Below, in pieces: positions 15,914 to 23,979 of a stretch of DNA of 64,000 nt. A program made the translations under genes and the position numbers. Within the stretch, counting starts at the first letter, position 1. Each line of letters opens with the position of its first letter. Under the pieces are notes generated by a model. That model ran no database searches. It saw only the letters and a list, made by a program, of their open reading frames with translations, and was not told the origin of the DNA. Source of the stretch: Pseudomonas sp. PDM05 (GTDB lineage: Bacteria; Pseudomonadota; Gammaproteobacteria; Pseudomonadales; Pseudomonadaceae); assembly GCF_014851685.1 (NCBI RefSeq), contig NZ_JACVAC010000008.1, positions 1-64,000 of the forward strand. Reading direction: 5' to 3'.

Positions 15914-16732
15914 TTATTCGGCTCGCGCCCGCACGTGGATAGCCGCAAAAGGCTCATTCTGGACCAGCTCGACCAAGGATTCCTTGACCAATTCAAGGAC
16001 CGCCATGAAGGTCACCACTACCCCCAAACGCCCTTCTTCTTTCGTGAACAGCTCGACGAACGGCACAAACCCGCCGCCCTTGAGGCGCTCGAGCACATCA
16101 CTCATGCGTTCGCGGGTGGACAGCGCCTCGCGGCTGACCTGATGACTCTCGAACATATCGCCACGGCGCAGCACCTCGGCCATGGACATCAACAATTCTT
16201 CCAGGCTTACATCCGGCAACAGCTTTCGGGCGCGGGCCTCGGGCGCATCCAGTTTGGGCACCACCACGTCACGACCGACACGGCTCAGACCGTCGATACC
16301 TTCGGCAGCAGCCTTGAAACGCTCGTACTCTTGCAGGCGACGGATCAGTTCGGCACGCGGGTCGTCTTCTTCGGCTTCCACTGTCTCCGAACGCGGCAGC
16401 AGCATGCGCGACTTGATCTCGGCGAGCATCGCGGCCATCACCAGGTACTCGGCGGCCAACTCCAGGCGCACCGACTGCATCAGCTCGACATAGCCCATGT
16501 ACTGGCGGGTGATTTCCGCCACCGGGATGTCGAGGATGTTGATGTTCTGCTTGCGAATCAAGTACAGCAGCAGGTCCAGCGGGCCCTCGAAGGCTTCCAG
16601 GAAGACTTCCAGGGCGTCCGGCGGGATGTACAGGTCCAGGGGCATTTCCATGACCGCCTGGCCATAGACCATGGCAAATGGCAGTTCCTGCTGGGCGCCG
16701 GCCTGGGGATCAACGGTTTGCACAGCGGACAT
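15914..16732 (-). CDS. scpA: Segregation and condensation protein A (kleisin)
   Basis: The 272-residue protein carries the ScpA signature FEGPLDLLLYLIRKQNINIL and IPVAEITRQYMGYV, and a C-terminal winged-helix region. It bridges SMC heads together with ScpB. A non-conserved Gln/Ala-rich stretch of about 30 residues precedes the domain. Its ATG directly follows the TGA of yciO, which suggests translational coupling. Confidence 0.94.
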   Translation of the reverse strand: MSAVQTVDPQAGAQQELPFAMVYGQAVMEMPLDLYIPPDALEVFLEAFEGPLDLLLYLIRKQNINILDIPVAEITRQYMGYVELMQSVRLELAAEYLVMAAMLAEIKSRMLLPRSETVEAEEDDPRAELIRRLQEYERFKAAAEGIDGLSRVGRDVVVPKLDAPEARARKLLPDVSLEELLMSMAEVLRRGDMFESHQVSREALSTRERMSDVLERLKGGGFVPFVELFTKEEGRLGVVVTFMAVLELVKESLVELVQNEPFAAIHVRARAE

Positions 16733-17362
16733 TCAGGCCTCGACCATGAACGGCGCCGGATCGCCGCAACCGACGCGGATCACTTCCGGCTCGCCATCGG
16801 CCAGGTTGATCACGGTGGAGGCTTTGTTGCCGCCGAAGCCACCGTCGATGATCAGGTCGACCTGTTTTTCCAGGAGTTGGCGCATTTCGTACGGATCTTC
16901 CAGCGGCTCGGTTTCACCGGGCATGATCAGCGACACGCTCATCAACGGCTCACCCAGCTCGGCCAGCAGCGCCAGGGCGATGGGGTGCTCGGGTACGCGC
17001 AGGCCGATGGTGCGCTTCTTCGGGTGCAGCAACAGGCGCGGCACTTCGCGGGTGGCGTTGAGAATGAAGGTGTAGGGCCCCGGCGTGTGGGCCTTGAGCA
17101 GGCGGAACGTGCCGGTGTCGACCTTGGCGAACAGCCCGAGTTGGGACAAGTCGCTGCAGATCAGCGCGAAGTTGTGTTTGTCATCCAACTGGCGCAGGCG
17201 GCGTACACGTTCGACCGCGCCCTTGTCGCCGATCTGGCAACCGATGGCGTAGGACGAGTCCGTCGGATAGATCACCACGCCGCCGGCGCGAATGATCTCC
17301 ACGGCCTGTTTGATCAGGCGCGCCTGGGGGTTTTCCGGATGAATCTGGAAGAATTGACTCAC
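16733..17362 (-). CDS. yciO: YciO-type Sua5/YrdC family protein
   Basis: This 209-residue protein of the YrdC fold has IYPTDSSYAIGCQ and the basic nucleotide/RNA-binding pocket motifs (KHNFALICSD, TPGPYTFILNAT, KRTIGLRVP). The family includes L-threonylcarbamoyladenylate synthase; YciO itself is a weaker paralogue whose role is debated. The start is GTG 17362 with AGGTAG upstream; the much longer open frame covers the neighbouring gene. It follows rnm by 13 bases. Confidence 0.88.
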   Translation of the reverse strand: MSQFFQIHPENPQARLIKQAVEIIRAGGVVIYPTDSSYAIGCQIGDKGAVERVRRLRQLDDKHNFALICSDLSQLGLFAKVDTGTFRLLKAHTPGPYTFILNATREVPRLLLHPKKRTIGLRVPEHPIALALLAELGEPLMSVSLIMPGETEPLEDPYEMRQLLEKQVDLIIDGGFGGNKASTVINLADGEPEVIRVGCGDPAPFMVEA

Positions 17363-17375
17363 GTGTTCTACCTGT

Positions 17376-18239
17376 TCAGACGGTGGCAGTAATGGGGTCA
17401 TGCTTGAATCGCCCCGACAAGAGCGGCAGGTCATCAGGTACCTGGCGATACTCGCCGATTTCGGACCAACCACCTGGGCCATGAAAGTCACTGCCGGCGC
17501 TGACCAGCAGACCAAATTCGCGGGCAAGGATCGCCAGGCTGCCCACCTGTTCGGCGGGTTGGTGCCCGTTGACCACTTCGATTGCGTGGCCGCCTGCTCC
17601 AATATAGTCGCTGATCAGCTTGCGGCGCTTGCTGCGGGTGAAATCGTAATGCCATGGATGTGCCAGGCTGACCCAGGCGCCGGAGGCGCGCAGGGTCTCG
17701 ACCGTGTCTTCCAGGGTCGGCCAGTGTTGTTTGACGTCGCCCAGCTTGCCGGCGCCCAACCATTTGCGGAAAGCTTCGGCGCGGTCTTTGACAAACCCTT
17801 CGCGCACCATCCAGTCGGCGAAATGCGGCCGGGCCGGGGCGTTGCCACTGTCCCCCAGCTCCTGCTGGATGGCACGGGCGCCGTCGAGGGCGTTGGGCAT
17901 GCCTTTGAGGCCGAGTTTGCGACTGATTTCTTCGGAGCGCAGCCAGCGGCCATCATGCAACGCCGCAATGGCGGCCACCAGCGGCGCGGCTGTTTGATCG
18001 AAACCGTAGCCGAGCACGTGAATGGTGGCGCCGCCCCAGGTGCAGGACAATTCCACGCCGTTGACCAGTTGCATGCCCAGCGCCTGCGCCGCCGTGCGGG
18101 CTTCATCGAGGCCCTCGAGGGTGTCGTGGTCGGTCAACGCCAGGACTCGCACGCCTTTTTCAAACGCACGCGCAACCAGTACCGCGGGCGCCAGGGCGCC
18201 GTCGGAGGCCGTGCTGTGGCAGTGCAAATCAACATTCAC
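17376..18239 (-). CDS. rnm: PHP-domain 5'-3' exoribonuclease RNase AM
   Basis: The 287-residue PHP-superfamily phosphoesterase shows metal-binding motifs DLHCHSTASDG near the start, TDHDT, NGVELSC, SLAHPWHYD and SAGSDFHGPGG near the C-terminus. This matches YciV/TrpH, now RNase AM, which trims 5' ends of rRNA and small RNAs. GTG 18239 starts the conserved protein. It is divergent from yciB with 87 bases between them. Confidence 0.88.
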   Translation of the reverse strand: MNVDLHCHSTASDGALAPAVLVARAFEKGVRVLALTDHDTLEGLDEARTAAQALGMQLVNGVELSCTWGGATIHVLGYGFDQTAAPLVAAIAALHDGRWLRSEEISRKLGLKGMPNALDGARAIQQELGDSGNAPARPHFADWMVREGFVKDRAEAFRKWLGAGKLGDVKQHWPTLEDTVETLRASGAWVSLAHPWHYDFTRSKRRKLISDYIGAGGHAIEVVNGHQPAEQVGSLAILAREFGLLVSAGSDFHGPGGWSEIGEYRQVPDDLPLLSGRFKHDPITATV

Positions 18240-18326
18240 GGGAGTGTGTAACCTCAAGTCAGCTGGCGCTTTCGCTACCAAGGATGTTTGTTATTATGCC
18301 GCCACATCCAGCTTCTGGCTCTTACT

Positions 18327-18923
18327 GTGAAACAATTCATCGACTTCATCCCGCTGTTGCTGTTTTTCATCGTTACCAAGCTCGACCCCAGGGTCATCGA
18401 TATCGCCGGTCACCAGCTCTCGTTCGGAGGCATCTACAGCGCCACCGCCGTACTGATCATCAGCTCTATCGTCGTCTACGGCGCCATCTTCATCTCCCAG
18501 CGCAAGCTGGAAAAAAGCCAATGGCTGACCCTGGTCGCCTGCCTGGTATTCGGCGGCCTGACCCTGGCCTTCCACAGCGAAACCTTCCTCAAATGGAAAG
18601 CGCCGGTGGTCAACTGGCTGTTCGCCCTGGTGTTTATCGGCAGCCACTTCATCGGTGACCGCCTGCTGATCAAGCGGATCATGGGCCACGCGCTGACCCT
18701 GCCGGAGCCGGTGTGGACACGCCTGAACATCGCCTGGATCGTGTTCTTCATCTTCTGCGGCGCCGCCAACCTGTTCGTCGCGTTTACATTCCAGGACTAC
18801 TGGGTCGACTTCAAGGTCTTCGGCAGCCTGGGCATGACCGTGCTGTTCCTGGTCGGCCAGGGCATCTACCTGTCGCGCCACCTGCATGACGCCGCCCCCA
18901 CCACGCCAAAAACCGAGGACTGA
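18327..18923 (+). CDS. yciB: Inner-membrane septation protein YciB (IspZ)
   Basis: This 198-residue membrane protein has five or so TM helices. Typical IspZ segments are [41 protein letters not shown] and [20 protein letters not shown]. It is linked to cell-envelope synthesis and division. GTG 18327 matches the family start. Its stop is one base before the yciI start. Confidence 0.93.
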   Translation: MKQFIDFIPLLLFFIVTKLDPRVIDIAGHQLSFGGIYSATAVLIISSIVVYGAIFISQRKLEKSQWLTLVACLVFGGLTLAFHSETFLKWKAPVVNWLFALVFIGSHFIGDRLLIKRIMGHALTLPEPVWTRLNIAWIVFFIFCGAANLFVAFTFQDYWVDFKVFGSLGMTVLFLVGQGIYLSRHLHDAAPTTPKTED

Positions 18924-18924
18924 C

Positions 18925-19224
18925 ATGCTCTACGCCATCATTGCCACCGACGTTGCCAACTCGCTGGAAAAACGCCTGAGCGTCCGCCCGGCCCACGTCG
19001 AGCGCCTCAAGCAGCTGCAAGCCGAAGGCCGCATCGTACTGGCCGGCCCGCACCCGGCGGTAGACAGCAACGACCCGGGCGAAGCCGGTTTCACCGGCAG
19101 CCTGATCGTTGCCGAGTTCGCCTCCCTCGCCGATGCCCAAGCCTGGGCCAAGGCTGATCCGTATGTCGCGGCCGGCGTTTATGCCGACGTGGTGATCAAG
19201 CCGTTCAAGCAAGTCCTGCCTTGA
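18925..19224 (+). CDS. yciI: YciI family protein
   Basis: The 99-residue YciI fold ([36 protein letters not shown]) contains the conserved His and Asp (RPAHVER and ATD) proposed as catalytic. The physiological reaction is not established. It is co-transcribed with yciB (1-base gap). Confidence 0.92.
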   Translation: MLYAIIATDVANSLEKRLSVRPAHVERLKQLQAEGRIVLAGPHPAVDSNDPGEAGFTGSLIVAEFASLADAQAWAKADPYVAAGVYADVVIKPFKQVLP

Positions 19225-19331
19225 CCGGGGTCCGTGCCGAACCTATTGCGTTCGGCACACTCCCAATGGCTCATTATTCTCGGTAACCTGCCGACAACGT
19301 TCTGAATATTCGTGTGGAATCAGGAGTTCCG

Positions 19332-19739
19332 ATGCGCTTACGTCAGTTGTGTCTGTTGGTAGTGTTAACGATCGGGGCTACGGCCCACGCTGAAGAAACC
19401 CCTAACACCGGCAATTCGACGCCTCTGTCGTTGAGTGCCGGCAGCCAGATCACCGAGTTGCAGCAACGCTTGAAAGAAAGCGAACGCCAGCGCGATGAAC
19501 TGAGCAAGCAACTGCAAAACGCGGACGCCGCCCGCGAAAGCGCGCAATTGAGTCGTCTTCGCCAAGAGAACCAACGCCTGGCCCAGCAACTCAAAGAGAC
19601 ACAGGGCGGCGCCTTGACCCGCTGGCTGACCGAGCAACAACAGTGGTTTGTCACCGGCGGGGCCGTCGCATTGATCGCCTTGCTGTGCGGGATCTTCGCC
19701 AGTGGTGGGCACCGTCGCCGTCGACAATGGCTAAATTGA
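19332..19739 (+). CDS. Signal-peptide, coiled-coil, single-TM protein
   Basis: The 135-residue product has a cleavable signal (ends ATAHAEE), a coiled coil (about 40-90, Gln/Arg/Glu-rich heptads) and a C-terminal TM helix. A basic tail (GGHRRRRQWLN) follows. This is the coiled-coil and anchor half of the YgiM-type SH3-and-anchor proteins, with the SH3 part missing. AGGAG upstream supports ATG 19332. It ends 7 bases before cpxR, so it may belong to the envelope-stress operon. Confidence 0.7.
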   Translation: MRLRQLCLLVVLTIGATAHAEETPNTGNSTPLSLSAGSQITELQQRLKESERQRDELSKQLQNADAARESAQLSRLRQENQRLAQQLKETQGGALTRWLTEQQQWFVTGGAVALIALLCGIFASGGHRRRRQWLN

Positions 19740-19746
19740 GTGAGTC

Positions 19747-20424
19747 ATGAGCGAGCTGTTACTGATAGATGATGACCAGGAGCTCTGTGAGCTGCTGAGC
19801 AGTTGGTTGAGCCAGGAAGGTTTCCAGGTGCGCGCCTGCCATGACGGCTCTAGTGCGCGCAAAGCCCTGGCCGACAGTGCGCCCGCCGCCGTGGTGCTCG
19901 ACGTAATGCTGCCCGACGGCAGCGGCCTCGAGCTGCTCAAGCAATTGCGCACCGACCACCCCGAGCTGCCAGTGCTGATGCTGTCGGCCCGTGGCGAACC
20001 GCTGGACCGCATCCTCGGCCTGGAACTCGGCGCCGACGATTACCTGGCCAAGCCCTGCGACCCCCGCGAACTCACCGCCCGCCTGCGCGCCGTGCTGCGC
20101 CGCAGCCACCCGGCCGCGGTCTCCACGCAGATGGAACTGGGCGACCTGTGCTTCAGCCCGGTGCGCGGTGTAGTCAGCATCGACGAACAGGAATTCACCC
20201 TCACCGTCTCCGAAAGCCGCCTGCTCGAAGCCTTGCTGCGTCAGCCCGGCGAACCGCTGGATAAACAGGAACTGGCGCAGATTGCCCTGGGCCGCAAGCT
20301 GACCCTTTACGATCGCAGCCTGGACATGCACGTCAGCAACCTGCGCAAGAAGATCGGCCCGCACCCCGATGGCCGGCCACGGATCATGGCGCTGCGTAGC
20401 CGCGGCTACTACTACAGCCTTTAA
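19747..20424 (+). CDS. cpxR: CpxR-like OmpR-family response regulator
   Basis: The 225-residue regulator has a receiver domain (acidic pocket LLIDDDQE, phospho-acceptor in VVLDVMLPDGSG, conserved Lys in LAKP). A winged-helix output domain follows (SLDMHVSNLRKKIG...RSRGYYYSL). The downstream CpxP-like gene and CpxA-like kinase identify it as the Cpx-type envelope stress regulator. In P. aeruginosa I recall the same order (PA3204-PA3206). Confidence 0.87.
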   Translation: MSELLLIDDDQELCELLSSWLSQEGFQVRACHDGSSARKALADSAPAAVVLDVMLPDGSGLELLKQLRTDHPELPVLMLSARGEPLDRILGLELGADDYLAKPCDPRELTARLRAVLRRSHPAAVSTQMELGDLCFSPVRGVVSIDEQEFTLTVSESRLLEALLRQPGEPLDKQELAQIALGRKLTLYDRSLDMHVSNLRKKIGPHPDGRPRIMALRSRGYYYSL

Positions 20425-20439
20425 GCCATCCGCTGTCCC

Positions 20440-20463
20440 TGTGGGAGCAGGCCCGCTCCCACA
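20440..20463 (+). repeat. Short REP palindrome after cpxR
   Basis: TGTGGGAGC and GCTCCCACA close around a 6-base loop, giving a compact single-REP hairpin 15 bases after the cpxR stop. There is no T-run. It may stabilise the cpxR mRNA end. Confidence 0.75.
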
Positions 20464-20511
20464 CGCGGTGTTCTGACGCGCTAGTTTTTGTCAGACCCGA
20501 CCAAAACCCTC

Positions 20512-20527
20512 TTTACCCAAGCTTTAC
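20512..20527 (-). promoter_or_regulatory. Candidate CpxR box upstream of cpxP
   Basis: On the minus strand the sequence reads GTAAA-N6-GTAAA, close to the CpxR consensus GTAAA-N5-GTAAA. It lies about 80 bases before the cpxP-like start, as expected for autoactivation of cpxP-cpxA by CpxR. Confidence 0.6.
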
Positions 20528-20607
20528 GCTCCCCTGACCGCCGCTGACCTTGATCTCCGTAATCTACTCACATCCGGACTCACCGGAATAGAGACAGGAG
20601 AATCACC

Positions 20608-21072
20608 ATGCGCAAGACCCTTATCGCTTTGATGTTCGCCGCAGCCCTGCCAACCGTCGCCATGGCAGCAATGCCTGAAGGCCCAGGCCCGATGGGCGGT
20701 CCGGAAGGCCACATGATGGGCGGCCCGGGCCACGGCGGTGAACACGGTCCGCGTGGCAAAGGCGGCCCCTTCAGCCAACTGGACCTGAGCAAGGAACAGC
20801 GCCAGCAGATCGGCAAGTTGATGGGCGACCAATGGCACGCTCGCAAAGACCTGACCAAGAAGTACCTGGACAAACTGCCAGCCGCTGACCAGAAAGCCAT
20901 GCAGGACGAAATTGCCGCCAGCAAGCAGAAAACCCAGGCGGACATCCGCGCGGTACTCAAGCCTGACCAGCAGAAGAAGTTCGACGAGATCGTCAAGAAA
21001 CAAGCCGAGCGTCGTGCCGAGTGGAAGGAATTCCAGGCCTGGAAAGCGCAACAGCCGCAAAAAGCGCAATAA
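20608..21072 (+). CDS. CpxP/Spy-like periplasmic protein
   Basis: The 154-residue protein has a signal peptide (MRKTLIALMFAAALPTVAMA), a Gly/Met/His-rich stretch (about 22-55) that may bind metal, and a helical LTxxQ-type domain. In that domain the pattern recurs as LDLSKEQRQQIGKLMG and AVLKPDQQKKFDEIV. Spy/CpxP family members are periplasmic chaperones or inhibitors of CpxA. The start has GACAGGAGAA upstream. A terminator-like hairpin separates it from the kinase gene. Confidence 0.85.
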   Translation: MRKTLIALMFAAALPTVAMAAMPEGPGPMGGPEGHMMGGPGHGGEHGPRGKGGPFSQLDLSKEQRQQIGKLMGDQWHARKDLTKKYLDKLPAADQKAMQDEIAASKQKTQADIRAVLKPDQQKKFDEIVKKQAERRAEWKEFQAWKAQQPQKAQ

Positions 21073-21093
21073 TGCCCACGCGTTAACGCTCCC

Positions 21094-21123
21094 AGCCCAG
21101 TGGCCACCGCCACTGGGCTTTTC
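21094..21123 (+). terminator. Terminator/attenuator between cpxP and cpxA
   Basis: A perfect 11-bp stem (AGCCCAGTGGC 21094-21104 with 21109-21119) and CACC loop are followed by TTTTCC. It sits between two genes of the same operon, so it should let only part of transcription continue into the kinase. Confidence 0.75.
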
Positions 21124-21140
21124 CTGTTTGAGGGTTTCCT

Positions 21141-22484
21141 GTGCGTTCATTGTTCTGGCGGATCCTGGCCAGTTTCTGGCTGGCCATCGCCCTGGTTGCC
21201 GGGTTGTCGATCCTGCTTGGGCATATGCTCAATCAAGATGCCTGGATTCTCAGCCGCCACCCTGGCCTCAACAACCTGGCGCAAGAGTGGACCGAGCTCT
21301 ACGAATCCCAAGGCGAAGACGCCGCCCAGGACTTGCTGCAACAGCGCAAGCGCCAGTACCACATCGACGTGCAAGTGCTGAACGAAAGCGGCGACCCGGT
21401 GGTACGCGGCACCTTCCCGCGCCGCGCCGCCGCCTTCGAGGCCCGCCAGAACGACAGCCAGGACGGCCACCTGCCCTGGCGCCGCCTGACGGCCGAATAC
21501 ACCAGCGAAAAAACCGGCGACACCTACCTGCTGATCTACCGCATTCCCCACCCGGAACTGGATGCCTGGCACCGCAACAGCCTGCTGTGGCCGCTCAGCG
21601 CGCTGGCGATTGCGCTGGTGGTACTGACGCTGTTCAGCCTGCTGGTGACGCTGTCCATCACTCGCCCCCTCAGCCGCCTGCGCGGTGCGGTGCACGACCT
21701 CGGCCAAGCCACCTACCAGCAGAACAGCCTGGCGCAACTGGCCAACCGCCGCGATGAGTTCGGTGTACTCGCCACCGACTTCAACCGCATGGGCGCGCGC
21801 CTGCAAAGCCTGATCGGCAGTCAGCGCCAATTGCTGCGCGACGTATCCCACGAACTGCGCTCGCCCCTGGCCCGTCTGCGTATCGCCCTGGCCCTGGCCG
21901 AACGCGCCAGCCCCGAAGAACGAGAAAAGCTCTGGCCTCGCCTGACCCGCGAATGTGATCGCCTCGAAGCCTTGATCAGCGAAATCCTGGTGCTGGCGCG
22001 CGTCGATGCCGACAACGCCAGCGCCGAAGACATCGACCTCAGTGCATTGCTCAAGACCCTGCAAAAGGACGCCCAACTCGGCGCGCCGGATCAGCTCGTA
22101 CAACTGAGTGCAGCGCCCGACCTGCAGCTCAAAGGCTGGCCGACCATGATCGAACGCGCCGTGGACAACCTGCTGCGCAATGCCCAGCGCTTCAATCCGC
22201 AGGGACAGCCCATCGAGCTGGCTGCGCAACGCCAGGGCGAACGCATCCTGATCAGCGTGCGCGACCACGGTCCCGGCGTCGATGCCGAACACCTCAGCCA
22301 GTTGGGCGAACCGTTCTACCGCGCCCCCGGCCAGACCGCCCAAGGCCATGGCCTGGGCCTGGCGATTGCGCGCCGCGCCGCCGAGCGCCATGGTGGCAGC
22401 CTGACCCTGGCCAATCACCCTGACGGCGGCTTTATCGCCAGCATCGACCTGCCGTTGGAACCTGGAGTTGTCACACCGGCCTGA
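21141..22484 (+). CDS. cpxA: CpxA-like sensor histidine kinase
   Basis: The 447-residue kinase has TM helix 1 (about 8-28), a periplasmic sensor (30-150), TM helix 2 (about 152-175) and HAMP. The phospho-accepting His lies in RDVSHELRSPLARLR, and the ATPase boxes read NLLRNAQRFNP, VRDHGPGV and GHGLGLAIARR. The start is GTG 21141 with GAGGG upstream. It should phosphorylate the CpxR-like regulator and be restrained by the CpxP-like protein. Confidence 0.87.
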   Translation: MRSLFWRILASFWLAIALVAGLSILLGHMLNQDAWILSRHPGLNNLAQEWTELYESQGEDAAQDLLQQRKRQYHIDVQVLNESGDPVVRGTFPRRAAAFEARQNDSQDGHLPWRRLTAEYTSEKTGDTYLLIYRIPHPELDAWHRNSLLWPLSALAIALVVLTLFSLLVTLSITRPLSRLRGAVHDLGQATYQQNSLAQLANRRDEFGVLATDFNRMGARLQSLIGSQRQLLRDVSHELRSPLARLRIALALAERASPEEREKLWPRLTRECDRLEALISEILVLARVDADNASAEDIDLSALLKTLQKDAQLGAPDQLVQLSAAPDLQLKGWPTMIERAVDNLLRNAQRFNPQGQPIELAAQRQGERILISVRDHGPGVDAEHLSQLGEPFYRAPGQTAQGHGLGLAIARRAAERHGGSLTLANHPDGGFIASIDLPLEPGVVTPA

Positions 22485-22524
22485 TCATCTCTTATAGTGG
22501 CCCTTCTCTTACGGAGGGCCTTTG

Positions 22525-23874
22525 ATGACTGACTTGCTGACACCCATCCAAGCCGCACTCGATCTGCCGCACACCCCACTGACCTTGACCGAGGCCGGTG
22601 CCCTGCCCTCGACCTTCGCTGTCACCGAACTGGCTGCCGCCAGCCTCGGCGCCGCTGGCCAGGCCGTGGCCCAGTTGATCCAGCAACAGACCGGGCGCCT
22701 GCCCAACGTCAGTGTGGACCGACGCCTCGCCTCCTTCTGGTTCGCGTCCTCGCTCCGCCCGCTGGGCTGGCAAGTGCCGCCGCTGTGGGACCCGGTGGCC
22801 GGCGACTACCCCAGCGCCGATGGCTGGATACGCTTGCACACCAACGCCCCCCATCACCGTGCCGCCGCCGAACGCGTGTTGGGCCAGGTTGCCGAGCGCA
22901 AGGCGATGGCCGCCAAAGTCGCCGCGTGGAACGCCGCAGAATTGGAGCAGGCGATTGTCGATGAGGGCGGGTGCGCCGCGCAGATGCGCACTTGGCAGGC
23001 CTGGCAGGCACATCCCCAGGGGCTGGCCGTCAACGCCGAAGCGCTGGTGCAGCGCCAGACCTTCGACACCACCACCGACCAGCCCTGGCTCGGTTCGGTG
23101 GCGCGCCCGCTGGCGGGCATCAGGGTGCTGGACCTGACCCGCGTGCTGGCCGGTCCCGTGGCCAGTCGTTTTCTTGCCGGCCTGGGTGCCGATGTGTTGC
23201 GCATCGACGCGCCCACCTGGAACGAACCCGGTGTCGTCCCGGAGATGACCTTGGGCAAACGCTGCGCCCGCCTGGACCTGAAAACCGCGCAAGGCCGACA
23301 GGTTTTCGAAGCCTTGCTCAAGGACGCCGACATCCTGTTTCACGGCTACCGCGCCGATGCCCTTGAACACCTGGGCTACACCGCCAGCGAGTGGCAGACC
23401 CTCGCCCCCGGCCTGATCGACGTGAGCCTCAACGCCTACGGCTGGAGCGGCCCATGGCGCAACCGCCGGGGCTTCGACAGCCTGGTACAGATGAGCAGCG
23501 GCATCGCAGACGCCGGCATGGCCTGGAAACACACGGACAAACCGGTGCCACTGCCGGTGCAGGCGCTGGATCACGCCACGGGGTATTTGATGGCGGCCGC
23601 GGCCATCCAAGCCTTGAGTGAACGATTGAAGACCCGACGCGGTGGCTCGGCGCGGTTGTCACTGGCACGCACGGCGAGGTTATTGATGGAAGCTGGACAG
23701 GTGCCGGAACAACCGGCGTTGCGTGCCGAAACGCCGGGCGATCAGGGTTTGCTGGTGGAGCAGACGGCGTGGGGCCAGGCCCATCGGTTGCTGGCGCCGC
23801 TGAGTATCAGCGGCTCACCGTTGCAGTGGGATTTGCCGGCGGGGGAACTGGGTTCACATCGGGCGCAGTGGTGA
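22525..23874 (+). CDS. CaiB/BaiF class III CoA-transferase family protein
   Basis: The 449-residue protein has the CaiB fold signature IRVLDLTRVLAGPVASRFLA, GADVLRIDAP, LFHGYRADALEHLG and NAYGWSGPW. The first 190 residues are a family-typical extra N-terminal part. These enzymes move CoA between acyl chains; the substrate cannot be told here. GGAGGG supports ATG 22525. It follows the kinase by 40 bases and may be read through from the cpx operon, but no functional link is evident. Confidence 0.85.
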   Translation: MTDLLTPIQAALDLPHTPLTLTEAGALPSTFAVTELAAASLGAAGQAVAQLIQQQTGRLPNVSVDRRLASFWFASSLRPLGWQVPPLWDPVAGDYPSADGWIRLHTNAPHHRAAAERVLGQVAERKAMAAKVAAWNAAELEQAIVDEGGCAAQMRTWQAWQAHPQGLAVNAEALVQRQTFDTTTDQPWLGSVARPLAGIRVLDLTRVLAGPVASRFLAGLGADVLRIDAPTWNEPGVVPEMTLGKRCARLDLKTAQGRQVFEALLKDADILFHGYRADALEHLGYTASEWQTLAPGLIDVSLNAYGWSGPWRNRRGFDSLVQMSSGIADAGMAWKHTDKPVPLPVQALDHATGYLMAAAAIQALSERLKTRRGGSARLSLARTARLLMEAGQVPEQPALRAETPGDQGLLVEQTAWGQAHRLLAPLSISGSPLQWDLPAGELGSHRAQW

Positions 23875-23883
23875 CCTGAAGGT

Positions 23884-23962
23884 CGCCTTCGCAGGCAAGC
23901 CTGCTCTCACATTGGATAGGCGGCGCAGTCAACATGTGAGAGCGGGCTTGCCCGCGAAGAGG
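23884..23962. repeat. REP doublet, variant orientation
   Basis: The arms are reversed compared with the other doublets: the left arm reads CGCCTTCGCAGGCAAGCCTG and the right arm GTGAGAGCGGGCTTGCCCGC. They face each other between two convergent genes. The left arm has diverged (CTCTCACA). Confidence 0.8.
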
Positions 23963-23979
23963 CCATTACCGTCACCCCC

